Assembly: GCF_016714285.1 (NCBI RefSeq)
Contig: NZ_JADJNN010000038.1
Coordinates: forward strand, 1 to 64,000
From: Nannocystis sp.
Lineage (GTDB): Bacteria > Myxococcota_A > Polyangia > Nannocystales > Nannocystaceae
Direction of reading: 5' to 3'
Length of the DNA stretch: 64,000 nt
Shown here in pieces: positions 55,016-63,559 of this stretch. Every line of letters begins with the position of its first letter. Within the stretch, counting starts at the first letter, position 1. The notes beneath the pieces were generated by a model. The model did not search any database, had not been told where the DNA came from, and worked only from the letters and a program-made list of their open reading frames with translations. A program made the translations under genes and the position numbers.

Positions 55016-56293
55016 TCAGTGGTCGCTGCGATCGACGAGGGCGCGGGCCTGGCGGTGGAGCACGAACATGCGGCCCTGGTCGACGAGGCGCAGGTCGTGC
55101 AGCTCGAAGGGGCCGCGCATGCCGGAGGCGGCGATGGTGGCGGCGGCGAACGCGAGCGTGAGGTGGCGGCGGCCGGGGGTGAGGGGAGCGGCGGACTGGC
55201 CGACGGCGATCGGCTGGAGTTGGCCGTCGCGGTTGCGGCCGTGGAGCACGGCGGTGACGGCGTAGCGGCTGTCGCTGGCGACCTCGAGCTCGAGCTCGGC
55301 GCGCAGGCCGTCGCGGTGGTGGTCGACGTGGGCCAGGCCGGTGAGGCGGGCGGTGGGGACGCTGACGGCGACGGCCGTGGTTGCGCTGCGGCGGACGGGG
55401 CGGTCGGCGATCGTGGCCGCGAGCTCGACCTCGATGGTCCAGAGGCGCGCGTCGGGCTCAGCTTGCGCGGGCGCCTGGACCGGCAGGTCGACGCGGTAGC
55501 TGCCATCGGCCTGGGCAGTGAGGCGGCGGGTGAGGGCGCGGCCGTCGGGGTCGACGAGGCGGGCGCTCTGCTGCTCCGCGGCGACGGGGCGGCCGCGGTG
55601 GAGCAGGCGGGCCTCGACGCGCAGGGAGTCGCCGACGAACACGACGTCGCGGGCGGCCTGGATCAGGAGGACGAGGTCGCTGTCGCGCTCGAGGATGTCG
55701 AGGCGGACGGGGGCGTCGGCCTCGGCGCGGAGCAGGAACTTGCCGGTGCCGAGGTCGCGGTCGAGGGTGAAGGCGAGGTCGTCGGCGGGGCCGACGGGGT
55801 TCAGGCCGGCGCCGGGTCGGAGGGTGCGGCCGTCGGGGGTGGTGACGCGGATCTCGCGGGCGGCGGGGCTGAGCTTGAAGAAGGCGCCGGGGCTGGAGAT
55901 CGCGAGCGTCACGCCGGAGCGGAGGGCGGCGGGATCGACGGTGCGCGCGTGGCCGGTGGAGGCGGCGCTGTGCGGGGCCGGGCGCGCGACGAGGTCGTCG
56001 CTGGCCTGGTCGATCGGCCAGGTGAAGTTCACCGGGCCGCCGACGGGCGCGGTCGAGGGCAGGCGGCTGACGACCACCGCGGCGGCGCGCAGGTCGTCGG
56101 CGGTGGCGGGCTCGAGGCGCAGCGGGGTCGCGCGGGCGAGCGTGGGTGAGGGGCTGGCGGCGGGCTCGAGGCGCAGCGGGGTCGCGTGGGCCAGCGAGCG
56201 TGACGGGCTGGCGGCGGCCTCTGGAGCGAGCGACGCGGCCAGCAGCAGGGCAATGGTGAGAGCTGTCTTGAAGGCCAGGTGCGTTGAATTCAT
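55016..56293 (-). CDS. Secreted protein, possibly DUF4785-like
   Basis: About 425 residues from ATG 56293; upstream Mets at 56323 and 56359 are possible. Signal: FKTALTIALLLAASLAPEAA. A duplicated block (LAHATPLRLEPA / LARATPLRLEPA) follows. The rest is beta-rich: FTWPIDQASDDLVARPAPHS, VGDSLRVEARLLHRGRP, TIEVELAATIADRPVRRS. Layout and length suggest a DUF4785-type exported protein with Ig-like domains, but this is tentative. It follows the hydrolase gene by 119 bp and may share its transcript. Confidence 0.65.
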   Translation of the reverse strand: MNSTHLAFKTALTIALLLAASLAPEAAASPSRSLAHATPLRLEPAASPSPTLARATPLRLEPATADDLRAAAVVVSRLPSTAPVGGPVNFTWPIDQASDDLVARPAPHSAASTGHARTVDPAALRSGVTLAISSPGAFFKLSPAAREIRVTTPDGRTLRPGAGLNPVGPADDLAFTLDRDLGTGKFLLRAEADAPVRLDILERDSDLVLLIQAARDVVFVGDSLRVEARLLHRGRPVAAEQQSARLVDPDGRALTRRLTAQADGSYRVDLPVQAPAQAEPDARLWTIEVELAATIADRPVRRSATTAVAVSVPTARLTGLAHVDHHRDGLRAELELEVASDSRYAVTAVLHGRNRDGQLQPIAVGQSAAPLTPGRRHLTLAFAAATIAASGMRGPFELHDLRLVDQGRMFVLHRQARALVDRSDH

Positions 56294-56412
56294 GGCATGT
56301 GGCCGGGTAGCGTGGCGATTCATGGCGTCGTGGCGCGGGCGGGTCTGGTGGTGAGGCATGGCGGCTGCGCGGGGTGAGGCTGTCCCGGAGGACAGGTGGC
56401 TGGGATGGCGGG

Positions 56413-57285
56413 TCATGGCTTCACGTCCTCGCGGAGGAAGAGGTCGAGGTAGAAGCAATTGCGGCGGCTCTGGGCGTGGCTGAGGGGCTCCTGCTCGTAG
56501 GTGTATTCGATGTCGTGGAACCACTCGTGGCCGGCGCCGCCCTGGGAGGAGCAGTTGAGGAATCCATCGGAGCAGCTGTCCAGCCACCACTGGGTGGTCT
56601 CGAGGCCGACGCCGAGGCTGTAGCCGCCGCACCAGCTGTCATTATCGAAGGGGGAGGAGTCGACATCGGTGCCGACGACGGCCCACAGGTCGCGCGGGAG
56701 GGCGGGGCGGCCGGCGGTGCCGAGCAGCCAGTTGGCGTTGTAATAGGCCATGTTCTCGGTCTGCTGCATGATGACGGCCTCGGACTTGTAGCCGAGCAGC
56801 CAGCCGAGCGACTTCTCGAAGGTGGTGCCGGAGACGACGGCGTTGGCGAGCGGGGTGCCGAGGCTCGAGGGGGCGAGGGCGTCGACCCAGCGGATCGCCG
56901 AGATGACGGCGGGGTAGCGGCTGTCGTAGGTCGGATTGGAGAGGATCCATCGCAGCATGTTGCCGCCGTTGGAGTGGGTGATCACCAGCAGGTCGGTGAT
57001 CTTCTTGGCCTTGATGAAGCTGCTGAGCTGGCCCGCGAGGCAGCCGGCGGCGGCCGGGTCCCACATGTACTTCTCGAAGTCGCAGTTGACGACTACGTAA
57101 TTGGTGGTGTTCGGCAGGCCGAGCCGGACCGAGTCGACCATCGCGGCCGTCCAGTAGTCGACGAGGGCGTTGGTCTGCTTGCCGGTGCCGTGGACGAAGG
57201 CCACGCCAGTCACGGCTGCCTGGGCCGGCGATGGCGCGACCAGCAGGGCGAGCGCGAGGCCGATGGATGTACGTGTACAGGGCAT
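56413..57285 (-). CDS. Secreted alpha/beta hydrolase (lipase-like)
   Basis: 290 residues from ATG 57285. Signal: SIGLALALLVAPSPAQA. Oxyanion-hole-like VAFVHGTGKQ near the N-terminus, nucleophile elbow LLVITHSNGGNMLRWIL (Ser in THSNGG, a variant of GxSxG), and a late His in GHEWFHDIEY. Several Cys in the C-terminal half fit a secreted enzyme. Substrate unknown; lipase/esterase-like. Confidence 0.82.
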   Translation of the reverse strand: MPCTRTSIGLALALLVAPSPAQAAVTGVAFVHGTGKQTNALVDYWTAAMVDSVRLGLPNTTNYVVVNCDFEKYMWDPAAAGCLAGQLSSFIKAKKITDLLVITHSNGGNMLRWILSNPTYDSRYPAVISAIRWVDALAPSSLGTPLANAVVSGTTFEKSLGWLLGYKSEAVIMQQTENMAYYNANWLLGTAGRPALPRDLWAVVGTDVDSSPFDNDSWCGGYSLGVGLETTQWWLDSCSDGFLNCSSQGGAGHEWFHDIEYTYEQEPLSHAQSRRNCFYLDLFLREDVKP

Positions 57286-57431
57286 GAGGTGCTGCTTTTT
57301 CTCCCATTGTCCTATAGGCCCCGGACCGCGCGTGCGTCAACCCGCTTACGCACAGGAAAGATTTGTATCGAGCATTACATATATTTCCCGATGCGCGCGT
57401 GGCGGTGTGGGGTATAAGCGCGGCGCTCAAA

Positions 57432-57908
57432 ATGACGGAGGCGCGACACGACCATCCCCTCGATTGGGTGCGGCTCTACACGGACGGGGCGTGCAAGGGC
57501 AACCCGGGGCCTGGCGGCTGGGCGTACATCCTGCAGCACCCTGCGAGCGGCAAGGAGCGGCAGGACTCGGGGGGCGAGGCGCACACGACCAACAATCGCA
57601 TGGAGCTGATGGGGGTGATCCGCGGGCTCGAGGTGATGCGTCTGCCGCTGACGGTCGACCTCTACTCGGACTCGCAGTACGTGCTCAAGGGGCTCGGGCA
57701 GTGGATGGCGGGCTGGAAGCGCGGCGGCTGGCGCACCGCCGATGGCAAGCCGGTGAAGAACCGCGAGCTGTGGGTGGCGCTCGACGAGCTGATGGTCCGG
57801 CACACGCTGCGCTTCCACTGGGTGCGCGGGCACTCGGGCCACCCGGAGAACGAGCGCTGCGATCGCATGGCGGTCGCCGCTCGCGACGCGGCGCGGCACG
57901 GCGGTTGA
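57432..57908 (+). CDS. rnhA: Ribonuclease HI
   Basis: 158 residues from ATG 57432; an earlier frame extension lacks family similarity. Catalytic residues are all visible: Asp in LYTDGACKGNPGPGGWAY, Glu in NNRMELMGVI, Asp in LYSDSQYVLKG, and the last Asp in HSGHPENERCDRMAV. TTNNRMEL is conserved. The enzyme removes RNA from RNA-DNA hybrids. Length fits the family. Confidence 0.96.
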   Translation: MTEARHDHPLDWVRLYTDGACKGNPGPGGWAYILQHPASGKERQDSGGEAHTTNNRMELMGVIRGLEVMRLPLTVDLYSDSQYVLKGLGQWMAGWKRGGWRTADGKPVKNRELWVALDELMVRHTLRFHWVRGHSGHPENERCDRMAVAARDAARHGG

Positions 57909-57941
57909 AGCTGGGAGCGCAGGGCTCCACGACGACCTCGA

Positions 57942-58865
57942 CTACTTTGGCGTCGGGTCGGGCTCGGGGGCGGTCGCGCCGGTGGGCGAGGGCTGGGCGG
58001 TGGTCGAGCGGCCGGGTCCGCCGGGTTTGTTGGGCTTCCCGGGACCGCCGAGCGTGTGCGGTTGGCCGGGAGCGAAGGGGCTCCCGGCGCCGGTCGGCGT
58101 GGTCGGCAGGGCGCCGGTCGGCGTGGTCGGCGGCGGTGGCGGGCGCAGGGGGCCCTTGCCGGGGGCGGTGATGCGGTCCATCGCCGGCAGGTCGCGCTGG
58201 AAGATCACGGTGATCTCCTGCTTGTGGCGCTCGTCGATGCCCTTCTTGGCCGCCTCGAGGGTGACCTTGCCTGGCACGTAGCTGAACCACAGGGGCTGGC
58301 GGTCGAGCTCGAGCTTCTCGAGGGTGGCGACGATCGTGGCGAGCGCCTCGGGGGTGGGCGAGCTGAGGGTGATGCGACAGCGGATCGTGTGGCACTCGCT
58401 GTTGGCGACGGTGATCGCGGGGCCCTCGGGCAGCGCGAGCTGGCGGACGGCGGCGACGATCTGTCCGAGCAGCGCCTTGTGGGCGGTCTGCCAGGCCTCG
58501 AAGGTGGGCTCCTTCTTGAAGGGCTGGGGGGTGTAGTACTCGCGCAGCTGGGCGAGCAGGAACTCGGCGCGGGGGCGGGTGAAGGACTCGTAGGGGAGGT
58601 CGCGGGCGCCGCTGCGCGGGGCGGTGGGGGCGACCTTGCCGGCCTTGCGGTCCGCCTCCTTCTGCTTGCGCTCCGCGTCGCGCTTGGCCTTGTCGGCGAG
58701 CTTCTTCGCCTCCTCGACCTCGGCGGGGCTCGGCGGCGGGAGCTTGCCGGCGGGGACGTGGAGGGCGTAGTGGAGGGCGAAGGCGCCAGCGCCGAGGGCG
58801 ACCGGGAGGAGCCAGGTGCGCAGGGCGATGAGGACGGCGGCGGAGCGGGGGCGAGCGGGGCTCAT
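57942..58865 (-). CDS. Membrane-anchored protein with charged coil and Pro-rich tail
   Basis: 307 residues. One N-terminal membrane helix (TWLLPVALGAGAFALHYALH), then a Lys/Glu coiled coil (EEAKKLADKAKRDAERKQKE), a compact domain with two Cys (NSECHTIRCRITLSSPTPEA) and a ~80-residue Pro/Gly/Thr tail. No family recognised. It overlaps the upstream lipoprotein gene by ATGA-type contact (58862-58865). Confidence 0.72.
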   Translation of the reverse strand: MSPARPRSAAVLIALRTWLLPVALGAGAFALHYALHVPAGKLPPPSPAEVEEAKKLADKAKRDAERKQKEADRKAGKVAPTAPRSGARDLPYESFTRPRAEFLLAQLREYYTPQPFKKEPTFEAWQTAHKALLGQIVAAVRQLALPEGPAITVANSECHTIRCRITLSSPTPEALATIVATLEKLELDRQPLWFSYVPGKVTLEAAKKGIDERHKQEITVIFQRDLPAMDRITAPGKGPLRPPPPPTTPTGALPTTPTGAGSPFAPGQPHTLGGPGKPNKPGGPGRSTTAQPSPTGATAPEPDPTPK

Positions 58866-59479
58866 GGGATCGGGATGCGGACGTGCCAGGCGCCGTCCTC
58901 GTGCACGAGGGTGAGGGTGTAGGTCTCCTGCTGGGCTCCCAGCAGGCGGACGTGGGCGGTGGCGCCGTCGTTGTCGACCAGCTCGGTGTTAGCGAGCTCG
59001 AAGGTGGGCGACACGTCGACGATCTGCAGCATCTCGGCCGGCTCGATGCTGCGGCGGCCGCCGACCTGGTCGGAGGCCTGGGCGGCGGACTGCTCGAGCC
59101 GCGCGAGCGCGGCCTTCTCGAGCAGCGGCAGCACGGCCGTCATGTCGCCGCTGCGCACGGCGGCGGTGAAGGCCTGGGCGGCGCGCACGGGGTCGCTGCC
59201 CTGCTCGCTGCAGGCGCCCGAGAGCGCGGCCCAGGCGACCAGCAGGGCGGTGCGCAGGACCGGGTGCAGCTCGATGTGGACGCCGAAGGGCGGGCCAGAC
59301 CGCGGGGCTGGGCGGCGTGGGGTGAGCTGGCCCGGGGGACAGGTTGCGATGGGTGCCGGCTGGCCCGGGGGACAGGTTGCCTGGTCTTTGGGACAGATTG
59401 CGAGGGTGGTCGGATCGGGTACCGGCGTGGGTGCCGGCTGGCCCGGGGGACAGGTTGCCTGGTCTTCGGGACAGGTCAC
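58862..59479 (-). CDS. Lipoprotein with unusual CPPGQ-repeat leader
   Basis: 205 residues. GTG 59479 overlaps the activator's stop (GTGA) and has AAGGAGG 8 bases upstream. The first ~55 residues contain TCPPGQPAPTPVP-like repeats; after that LRTALLVAWAALSGACSEQG is a normal lipoprotein signal. The mature part resembles DUF4878-type NTF2-fold proteins: QAFTAAVRSGDMTAVLPLLE and a late VHEDGAWHVRIPIP. Either the leader is real and odd, or translation starts later from a rare codon. Confidence 0.68.
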   Translation of the reverse strand: MTCPEDQATCPPGQPAPTPVPDPTTLAICPKDQATCPPGQPAPIATCPPGQLTPRRPAPRSGPPFGVHIELHPVLRTALLVAWAALSGACSEQGSDPVRAAQAFTAAVRSGDMTAVLPLLEKAALARLEQSAAQASDQVGGRRSIEPAEMLQIVDVSPTFELANTELVDNDGATAHVRLLGAQQETYTLTLVHEDGAWHVRIPIP

Positions 59480-60918
59480 GCGTCGTCCTCCTTCACGCGA
59501 TGGAGGCCGAGGCGCTTGAGCAGCTCGCGGAGGTAGTAGCGGGTGATGCCGGCCTCGGCGGAGGCGCGCGAGAGGTTGCCGTCGTGGGCCTCGAGCAGGT
59601 GGGTGAAGTAGCGGGTCTCGAAGTCGTCGAGGAGGGCCTGCTTGGCCTCCTTGAACGGGATCGCGAAGAGGGTCGCGGGGTCGAGGCCGCCGGGGGTGAC
59701 GGCGCCGGGGCTTACGGTGATGGCCGGGTCAGGGCTGTTGCGTTGGGCGGAGGCGGGGGCGCGGCCGAGGTGGAGGTCGCCGGGCTCGATGATGCCGGGG
59801 GCGGCGAGGTAGGTGGCGCGCTCGATGGTGTTCTTGAGCTCGCGGACGTTGCCGGGCCAGGGGTGGCGGAGGAGGGCCAGGCGGGCGGCGGGTCCGAGGG
59901 CGGGGGCGTGTTTGCCGTCGGGCAGTCGGCGGGCGGTGTCGGCGATGAATTTTTCGGCGAGGGCGAGGATGTCGTCGCCGCGGTCGCGCAGGGGCGGGAG
60001 CTCGACGGACATGACGGAGAGGCGGAAATAGAGGTCCTCGCGGAAGGCGCCGGAGGAGACCATGGTGCGGAGGTCGCGGTGGGTGGCGGCGACGATGCGC
60101 ACGTCGACCTTGCGGACGGTGCTCTCGCCGATGCGCTGGACCTCGCGGCGGTCGAGGACGCGGAGCAGCTTGGGCTGGAGCTCGAGCGGGAGCTCGCCGA
60201 TCTCGTCGAGGAAGAGGGTACCGCCGTGGGCCTCCTCGAAGCAGCCGGCGCGGTCGGTCATGGCGCCGGTGAAGGAGCCCTTCTTGTGGCCGAGGATCGC
60301 CGCCTCGGCGAGCTCGCGCGGGAGGGCGCCGCAGTCGAGGACGACGAAGGGGCCCTTGTGGCGCGGCGACTCGTCGTGGAGGGCGCGGGCCACCAGCTCC
60401 TTGCCCGCGCCGGTCTCACCGCCGACGAGCACGCTCATGTCGGTGTCGGCCACGCGCTCGAGCACGGCGTAGACCTCGCGCATGGCGGGGCTGCTGCCGA
60501 GCATGGCGCCGTAGTGGTCGCGGCCCGACAGCGGGACGTGGACCTCGTCCTCGGCGAGGAAGGCGATAGCGGTCTTGCCGAGCAGCATCGTCATGCCGGG
60601 CTCGATCCACGCCTCCTTGACGCGGACGCCGTGGACCACGCTGCCGTTGGTGCTGCCGAGGTCGCGCAGGAGCACGCCGCTGGGGCTGACCATCAGCTCG
60701 GCGTGCAGGCCGCTGATCGAGGTGTCGGTGAGGACGAGGTCGTTGACGGCGCTGCGGCCGATGGTGAGGCGGGCGCGGGCGGCCTGGATCTGGGCGCCCT
60801 GGTCGGGGCCGTCGGTGACCCGCAACATGACCCGTCGCAGCGAACGCGAGTGCTGCTGGGGCGGCGCGAAGGTGGTCGTCAGACTCGCTTCGCGGGGCTC
60901 GGGGGGCTTGAACGACAC
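59476..60918 (-). CDS. FHA-domain sigma-54-dependent activator
   Basis: 480 residues. FHA domain (~50-125): LTIGRSAVNDLVLTDTSISG-LHAEL and LRDLGSTNGSVVHGVRV. AAA+ domain: Walker A VGGETGAGKELVARALH, GSFTGAMTDRAG (GAFTGA with Ser, the sigma-54 contact loop), Walker B GGTLFLDEIGELP and the HPWPGNVRELKN sensor II. The C-terminus is a Fis-type HTH (LSRASAEAGITRYYLRELLK). Such FHA-linked activators in myxobacteria respond to phosphorylated Ser/Thr on kinase partners. It starts with GTG 60918. Confidence 0.95.
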   Translation of the reverse strand: MSFKPPEPREASLTTTFAPPQQHSRSLRRVMLRVTDGPDQGAQIQAARARLTIGRSAVNDLVLTDTSISGLHAELMVSPSGVLLRDLGSTNGSVVHGVRVKEAWIEPGMTMLLGKTAIAFLAEDEVHVPLSGRDHYGAMLGSSPAMREVYAVLERVADTDMSVLVGGETGAGKELVARALHDESPRHKGPFVVLDCGALPRELAEAAILGHKKGSFTGAMTDRAGCFEEAHGGTLFLDEIGELPLELQPKLLRVLDRREVQRIGESTVRKVDVRIVAATHRDLRTMVSSGAFREDLYFRLSVMSVELPPLRDRGDDILALAEKFIADTARRLPDGKHAPALGPAARLALLRHPWPGNVRELKNTIERATYLAAPGIIEPGDLHLGRAPASAQRNSPDPAITVSPGAVTPGGLDPATLFAIPFKEAKQALLDDFETRYFTHLLEAHDGNLSRASAEAGITRYYLRELLKRLGLHRVKEDDA

Positions 60919-61020
60919 GGCGAGGAGGGACTGGCCCGGGGGCGCGAGTGGGGCCCGATCGAGGGGCGATCGAGGGTCGATCGATGGCCGATCGATGGCC
61001 AGTGGAAGTGGAGCGAGGCG
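60919..61020. repeat. CGATCGA-rich spacer
   Basis: Contains GATCGAGG/GATCGATGGCC units in series (60956-61008: CCGATCGAGGGGCGATCGAG ... GGCCGATCGATGG). No gene seen. Confidence 0.6.
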
Positions 61021-61719
61021 CTAGTTGAGGAGTTTGTCGCGGGGCCGATCGCGCTGCGGCTGGACCACGCGCAGGTGCTTGGACCTGGGCCCGCGCGCGG
61101 CCACTTTGCCCGAACTCGGGGGGCTGCGCCAGCGCCAGGCCACGGCGAGCGCGACCAGGGTGGCGACCAGGATCGGGACGGCGTGCGGCCAGGCGCCGCG
61201 GAGGAGCGGGCCTGCGAGCATCAGCGCGGTGATGAGCCCGGCGAGGCCGCGGCTGGAGATCGGCAGGGCGCCGAACAGCTGGACCGGCTGGCTGCCGAAC
61301 ACGACGCCGAAGCCGACGACGGCGGCGAGGTCGGCCGGGAGGGTGCCGCCCGTGGGCCAGGTGAGCGCGCTGGGGACGGCGAGCCCGAGCAGGCCGAGGG
61401 CGAGGTAGCCGGCGAGGGCGGGGAGCAGGATGAACGTGAGATAGCGCTGCGTGCCCCAGCGGGCCTCGAGGTGGCCGCCGATGAACCACTGCAGGAGCAG
61501 CGTGCTGACGAGGCCGCCGAGCTGGCCCTCGGGGAACAGGACGATCGCGCTGAGGGGCTGCCAGAGGGCGAGGTCGGCGGCGAAGCGGGCGTTGAGGACG
61601 AGCTGGGTCGCGAGCGGGTGGTCGGCGAGCAGGGCGCTGGTGGCGGCGGCGATGACGAACAGCCAGAAGCCGCCGCGCTGGAAGCGGGGCAGGCCGGCGA
61701 GGATGGAGGGGCGAGCCAC
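61021..61719 (-). CDS. Rhomboid-fold membrane protein without catalytic residues
   Basis: 232 residues from GTG 61719. Six or so membrane helices. LWQPLSAIVLFPEGQLGGLV, QWFIGGHLEARWGTQRYLTF and ILLPALAGYLALGLLG follow the rhomboid 'w.p.t...h....h...N....w..G..lE...G..rfl..y' layout, but the usual loop Asn is Gln/Leu and no GxSG or later catalytic His is present. So it resembles DUF1751/TMEM115-like rhomboid relatives. The C-terminus is basic. It lies upstream of the FHA activator. Confidence 0.75.
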   Translation of the reverse strand: MARPSILAGLPRFQRGGFWLFVIAAATSALLADHPLATQLVLNARFAADLALWQPLSAIVLFPEGQLGGLVSTLLLQWFIGGHLEARWGTQRYLTFILLPALAGYLALGLLGLAVPSALTWPTGGTLPADLAAVVGFGVVFGSQPVQLFGALPISSRGLAGLITALMLAGPLLRGAWPHAVPILVATLVALAVAWRWRSPPSSGKVAARGPRSKHLRVVQPQRDRPRDKLLN

Positions 61720-61746
61720 GGTCCGCGACTATAGCAGCGGGGGGGT

Positions 61747-61880
61747 GAGAGCACATCGTGGGCGGGTGATCGATTCGCCGACGAGTGGGGCAGCACATCG
61801 TGGGCGCGCGATCCACAAGTCGACGAGATGGCCGTGGGTGGGGGCAGCACATCGTGGAGGGCCGATCCAGTCGGCGGTTA
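61747..61880. repeat. Short direct repeats with core GCACATCGTGG
   Basis: AGAGCACATCGTGGGCGGGTGAT at 61748, AGCACATCGTGGGCGCGCGAT at 61791 and AGCACATCGTGGAGGGCCGAT at 61847. Three copies at 43 and 56 bp spacing in the 231-bp divergent spacer between the rhomboid-like gene and the 104-aa gene. Confidence 0.75.
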
Positions 61881-61950
61881 ATTGTTGGCGGGTACGGTGG
61901 CGCGGGCCGGTTATTTGCGATCGTCGCGGGCGATCCGCAGGCTGGTGGGC

Positions 61951-62265
61951 ATGAGCAACGCCAACCGCCGCCAGCACCGCATGTTCGAGACCCTTCACAC
62001 CGAGTATCACCTGCGCCTCGACGAGTGCGTGGGCGTGCGCGACAAGCACTCGGGCGAGTGGTACCGCGACCATCCGGCGCTGCGCTTGCGGGCGATCCAG
62101 GTGCCGTCGGTCGGGGCCGACTCGGAGTTCATCGGCCGGCGCTTGCAGTTCTGGGGCGAGTGCGACGATGTCACGACCTCGCCGGTGATCGGCGTGGACC
62201 GGCCGCAGCGCGCGTCGCTGCGGGGCTACATCAGTCTGGCCTGCGCGGGTGAGATCGCGGCCTGA
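61951..62265 (+). CDS. Unrecognised 104-aa protein
   Basis: ATG 61951. A compact, charged alpha/beta protein: FETLHTEYHLRLDECVGVRD, HSGEWYRDHPALRLRAIQVP, FIGRRLQFWGECDD. Two cysteines, no membrane segment. No family recognised. Followed by a 43-bp tandem repeat that could act as a terminator between convergent genes. Confidence 0.6.
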   Translation: MSNANRRQHRMFETLHTEYHLRLDECVGVRDKHSGEWYRDHPALRLRAIQVPSVGADSEFIGRRLQFWGECDDVTTSPVIGVDRPQRASLRGYISLACAGEIAA

Positions 62266-62274
62266 GGCCGGGTC

Positions 62275-62425
62275 GCGACCGCGGCGAGGTGGTCGCGCGG
62301 CTCGCGGGGCGACCACTGCGACCGCGGCGAGGTGGTCGCGCGGCTCGCGGGGCGACCACTGCGACCGCGGCGAGGTGGTCGCGGGTTAGCGGCTCGCGGG
62401 GCGACCACGGTGAGGTGGTCGTGGC
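62275..62425. repeat. 43-bp tandem repeat, about 3.5 units
   Basis: Units 62275-62317 and 62318-62360 are identical; 62361-62408 has a 5-bp insertion; a partial fourth follows. Each unit contains GGTCGC...GCGACC, a hairpin-forming arrangement. It sits between convergent genes. Confidence 0.92.
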
Positions 62426-62428
62426 GGG

Positions 62429-63436
62429 TCAGCCGGCCTTCTCGGCGGGCTCGGGCTTCGCGGGCTTCGCGGGCTTCTTCTTGTCCGTGGCCGACGGGCC
62501 CTTGGTCGGGTCGGCGCCCGGCGGGGCGGTCAGCGACGAGGGCGTGGTGGGCGGCGTGGTGGTGGGCGGCGTGGTCGAGGGGACCGTGCTCGGCGGCGGG
62601 GTGGCGGCGGCGCTGTCCGTGGGCGGCGTCGCGGCGGTGTCGGCTGGGGGCGTGCCGGCGGTGTCGGCGGGCGGGGTGCCAGCGGTGGCGGCGGTCGGGT
62701 CCGCGGGCTTGAGGGCCGGCGGGTCCTCGTTCTTGTCGTAGCAGCACATGACGCCGCCGTTGCGCTCGGAGGTGACGGAGCCGCAGCCCTCGGCCTTGCC
62801 GAGCGAGATGCGGGTCTGGCCCTTCCACACGCCGTCGCGGCACTTGCCGAACTGGCAGTTGTCGCCGCAGCACACGGGCTCGGCGCAGTAGCCGGAGTCC
62901 ATGCAGGGGAACACGGTCTCGGCGGTGGGGGTGGGCGGGCACAGCTCTTCGGACTGGCCGTGGCTGATGGCGGCGATGAACTTGCCGGGGCCCGCCTCCT
63001 TGTTGCAGGCCTTGAAGGTGGTGTGGGACTTGAGGTCGTCGTTCTTGCCGTTGGTGCCGCAGACGTGCCAGCCGGCGGCGCACACGTCCGAGGGGACGGT
63101 GCACACGCCGCCCTTGATGTCGTCGCCGCAGGCCTTGCCGGTGGGCTTGTCGCGCAGGCTCTTGGTGCCCTCCCAGGTGGCGAGGCAGCCGGCGACGCGG
63201 CGGTGGCGGGTGATGTCGGCGAAGCCCTCGCGCTGACCGTCGGCGCAGCCGATGACGGCGGCGTCGCCCTTCTCGCTCTCGATGAACTTGATGCCCTGGA
63301 GCGAGCGTGGGGGGTCCTTGGCGCCGGGCTCGTCGTAGCCGCCGACGTTGGGGCCGGGGCCGCAGACGCATCCGGCCTGCAGCAGGAGGCCGAGGCTGAA
63401 ACTGAACGCCAAACACTTCGCGAGGGTCGGAGCCAT
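62429..63436 (-). CDS. Cys-rich lipoprotein with Thr/Pro-rich tail
   Basis: About 335 residues from ATG 63436. Signal and lipobox: LAFSFSLGLLLQAGCVCG. Central region has ~16 cysteines (ACGDDIKGGVCTVPSDVCAA-GWHVC, CGDNCQFGKCRDGVW). The last ~110 residues are Ala/Thr/Pro repeats (GTPPADTAGTPPADTAATPP). The 'CAAGWHVC' motif is seen in other myxobacterial secreted proteins, without a known function. Confidence 0.78.
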   Translation of the reverse strand: MAPTLAKCLAFSFSLGLLLQAGCVCGPGPNVGGYDEPGAKDPPRSLQGIKFIESEKGDAAVIGCADGQREGFADITRHRRVAGCLATWEGTKSLRDKPTGKACGDDIKGGVCTVPSDVCAAGWHVCGTNGKNDDLKSHTTFKACNKEAGPGKFIAAISHGQSEELCPPTPTAETVFPCMDSGYCAEPVCCGDNCQFGKCRDGVWKGQTRISLGKAEGCGSVTSERNGGVMCCYDKNEDPPALKPADPTAATAGTPPADTAGTPPADTAATPPTDSAAATPPPSTVPSTTPPTTTPPTTPSSLTAPPGADPTKGPSATDKKKPAKPAKPEPAEKAG

Positions 63437-63559
63437 AGAGGCCGCAAGGATAGGCAAAAGTTGGCCGCGGGCCTAGGGGTTCGACGCCGACCTGCCGAAT
63501 TTGCGCGCCTCGCGGACCCCTTTGCGGACGAGATGGCCGCGGCCTGGCGACTGGGGTCG

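Noticed and set aside
59344..61734. 796-codon plus-strand frame over the activator, rhomboid-like and lipoprotein genes
   Set aside because: Glu/Gly/Ala-rich shadow of well-supported minus-strand genes; no start context or domain.
62275..62425. 43-bp repeats considered as CRISPR
   Set aside because: Units are directly adjacent without unique spacers and no cas gene is near.
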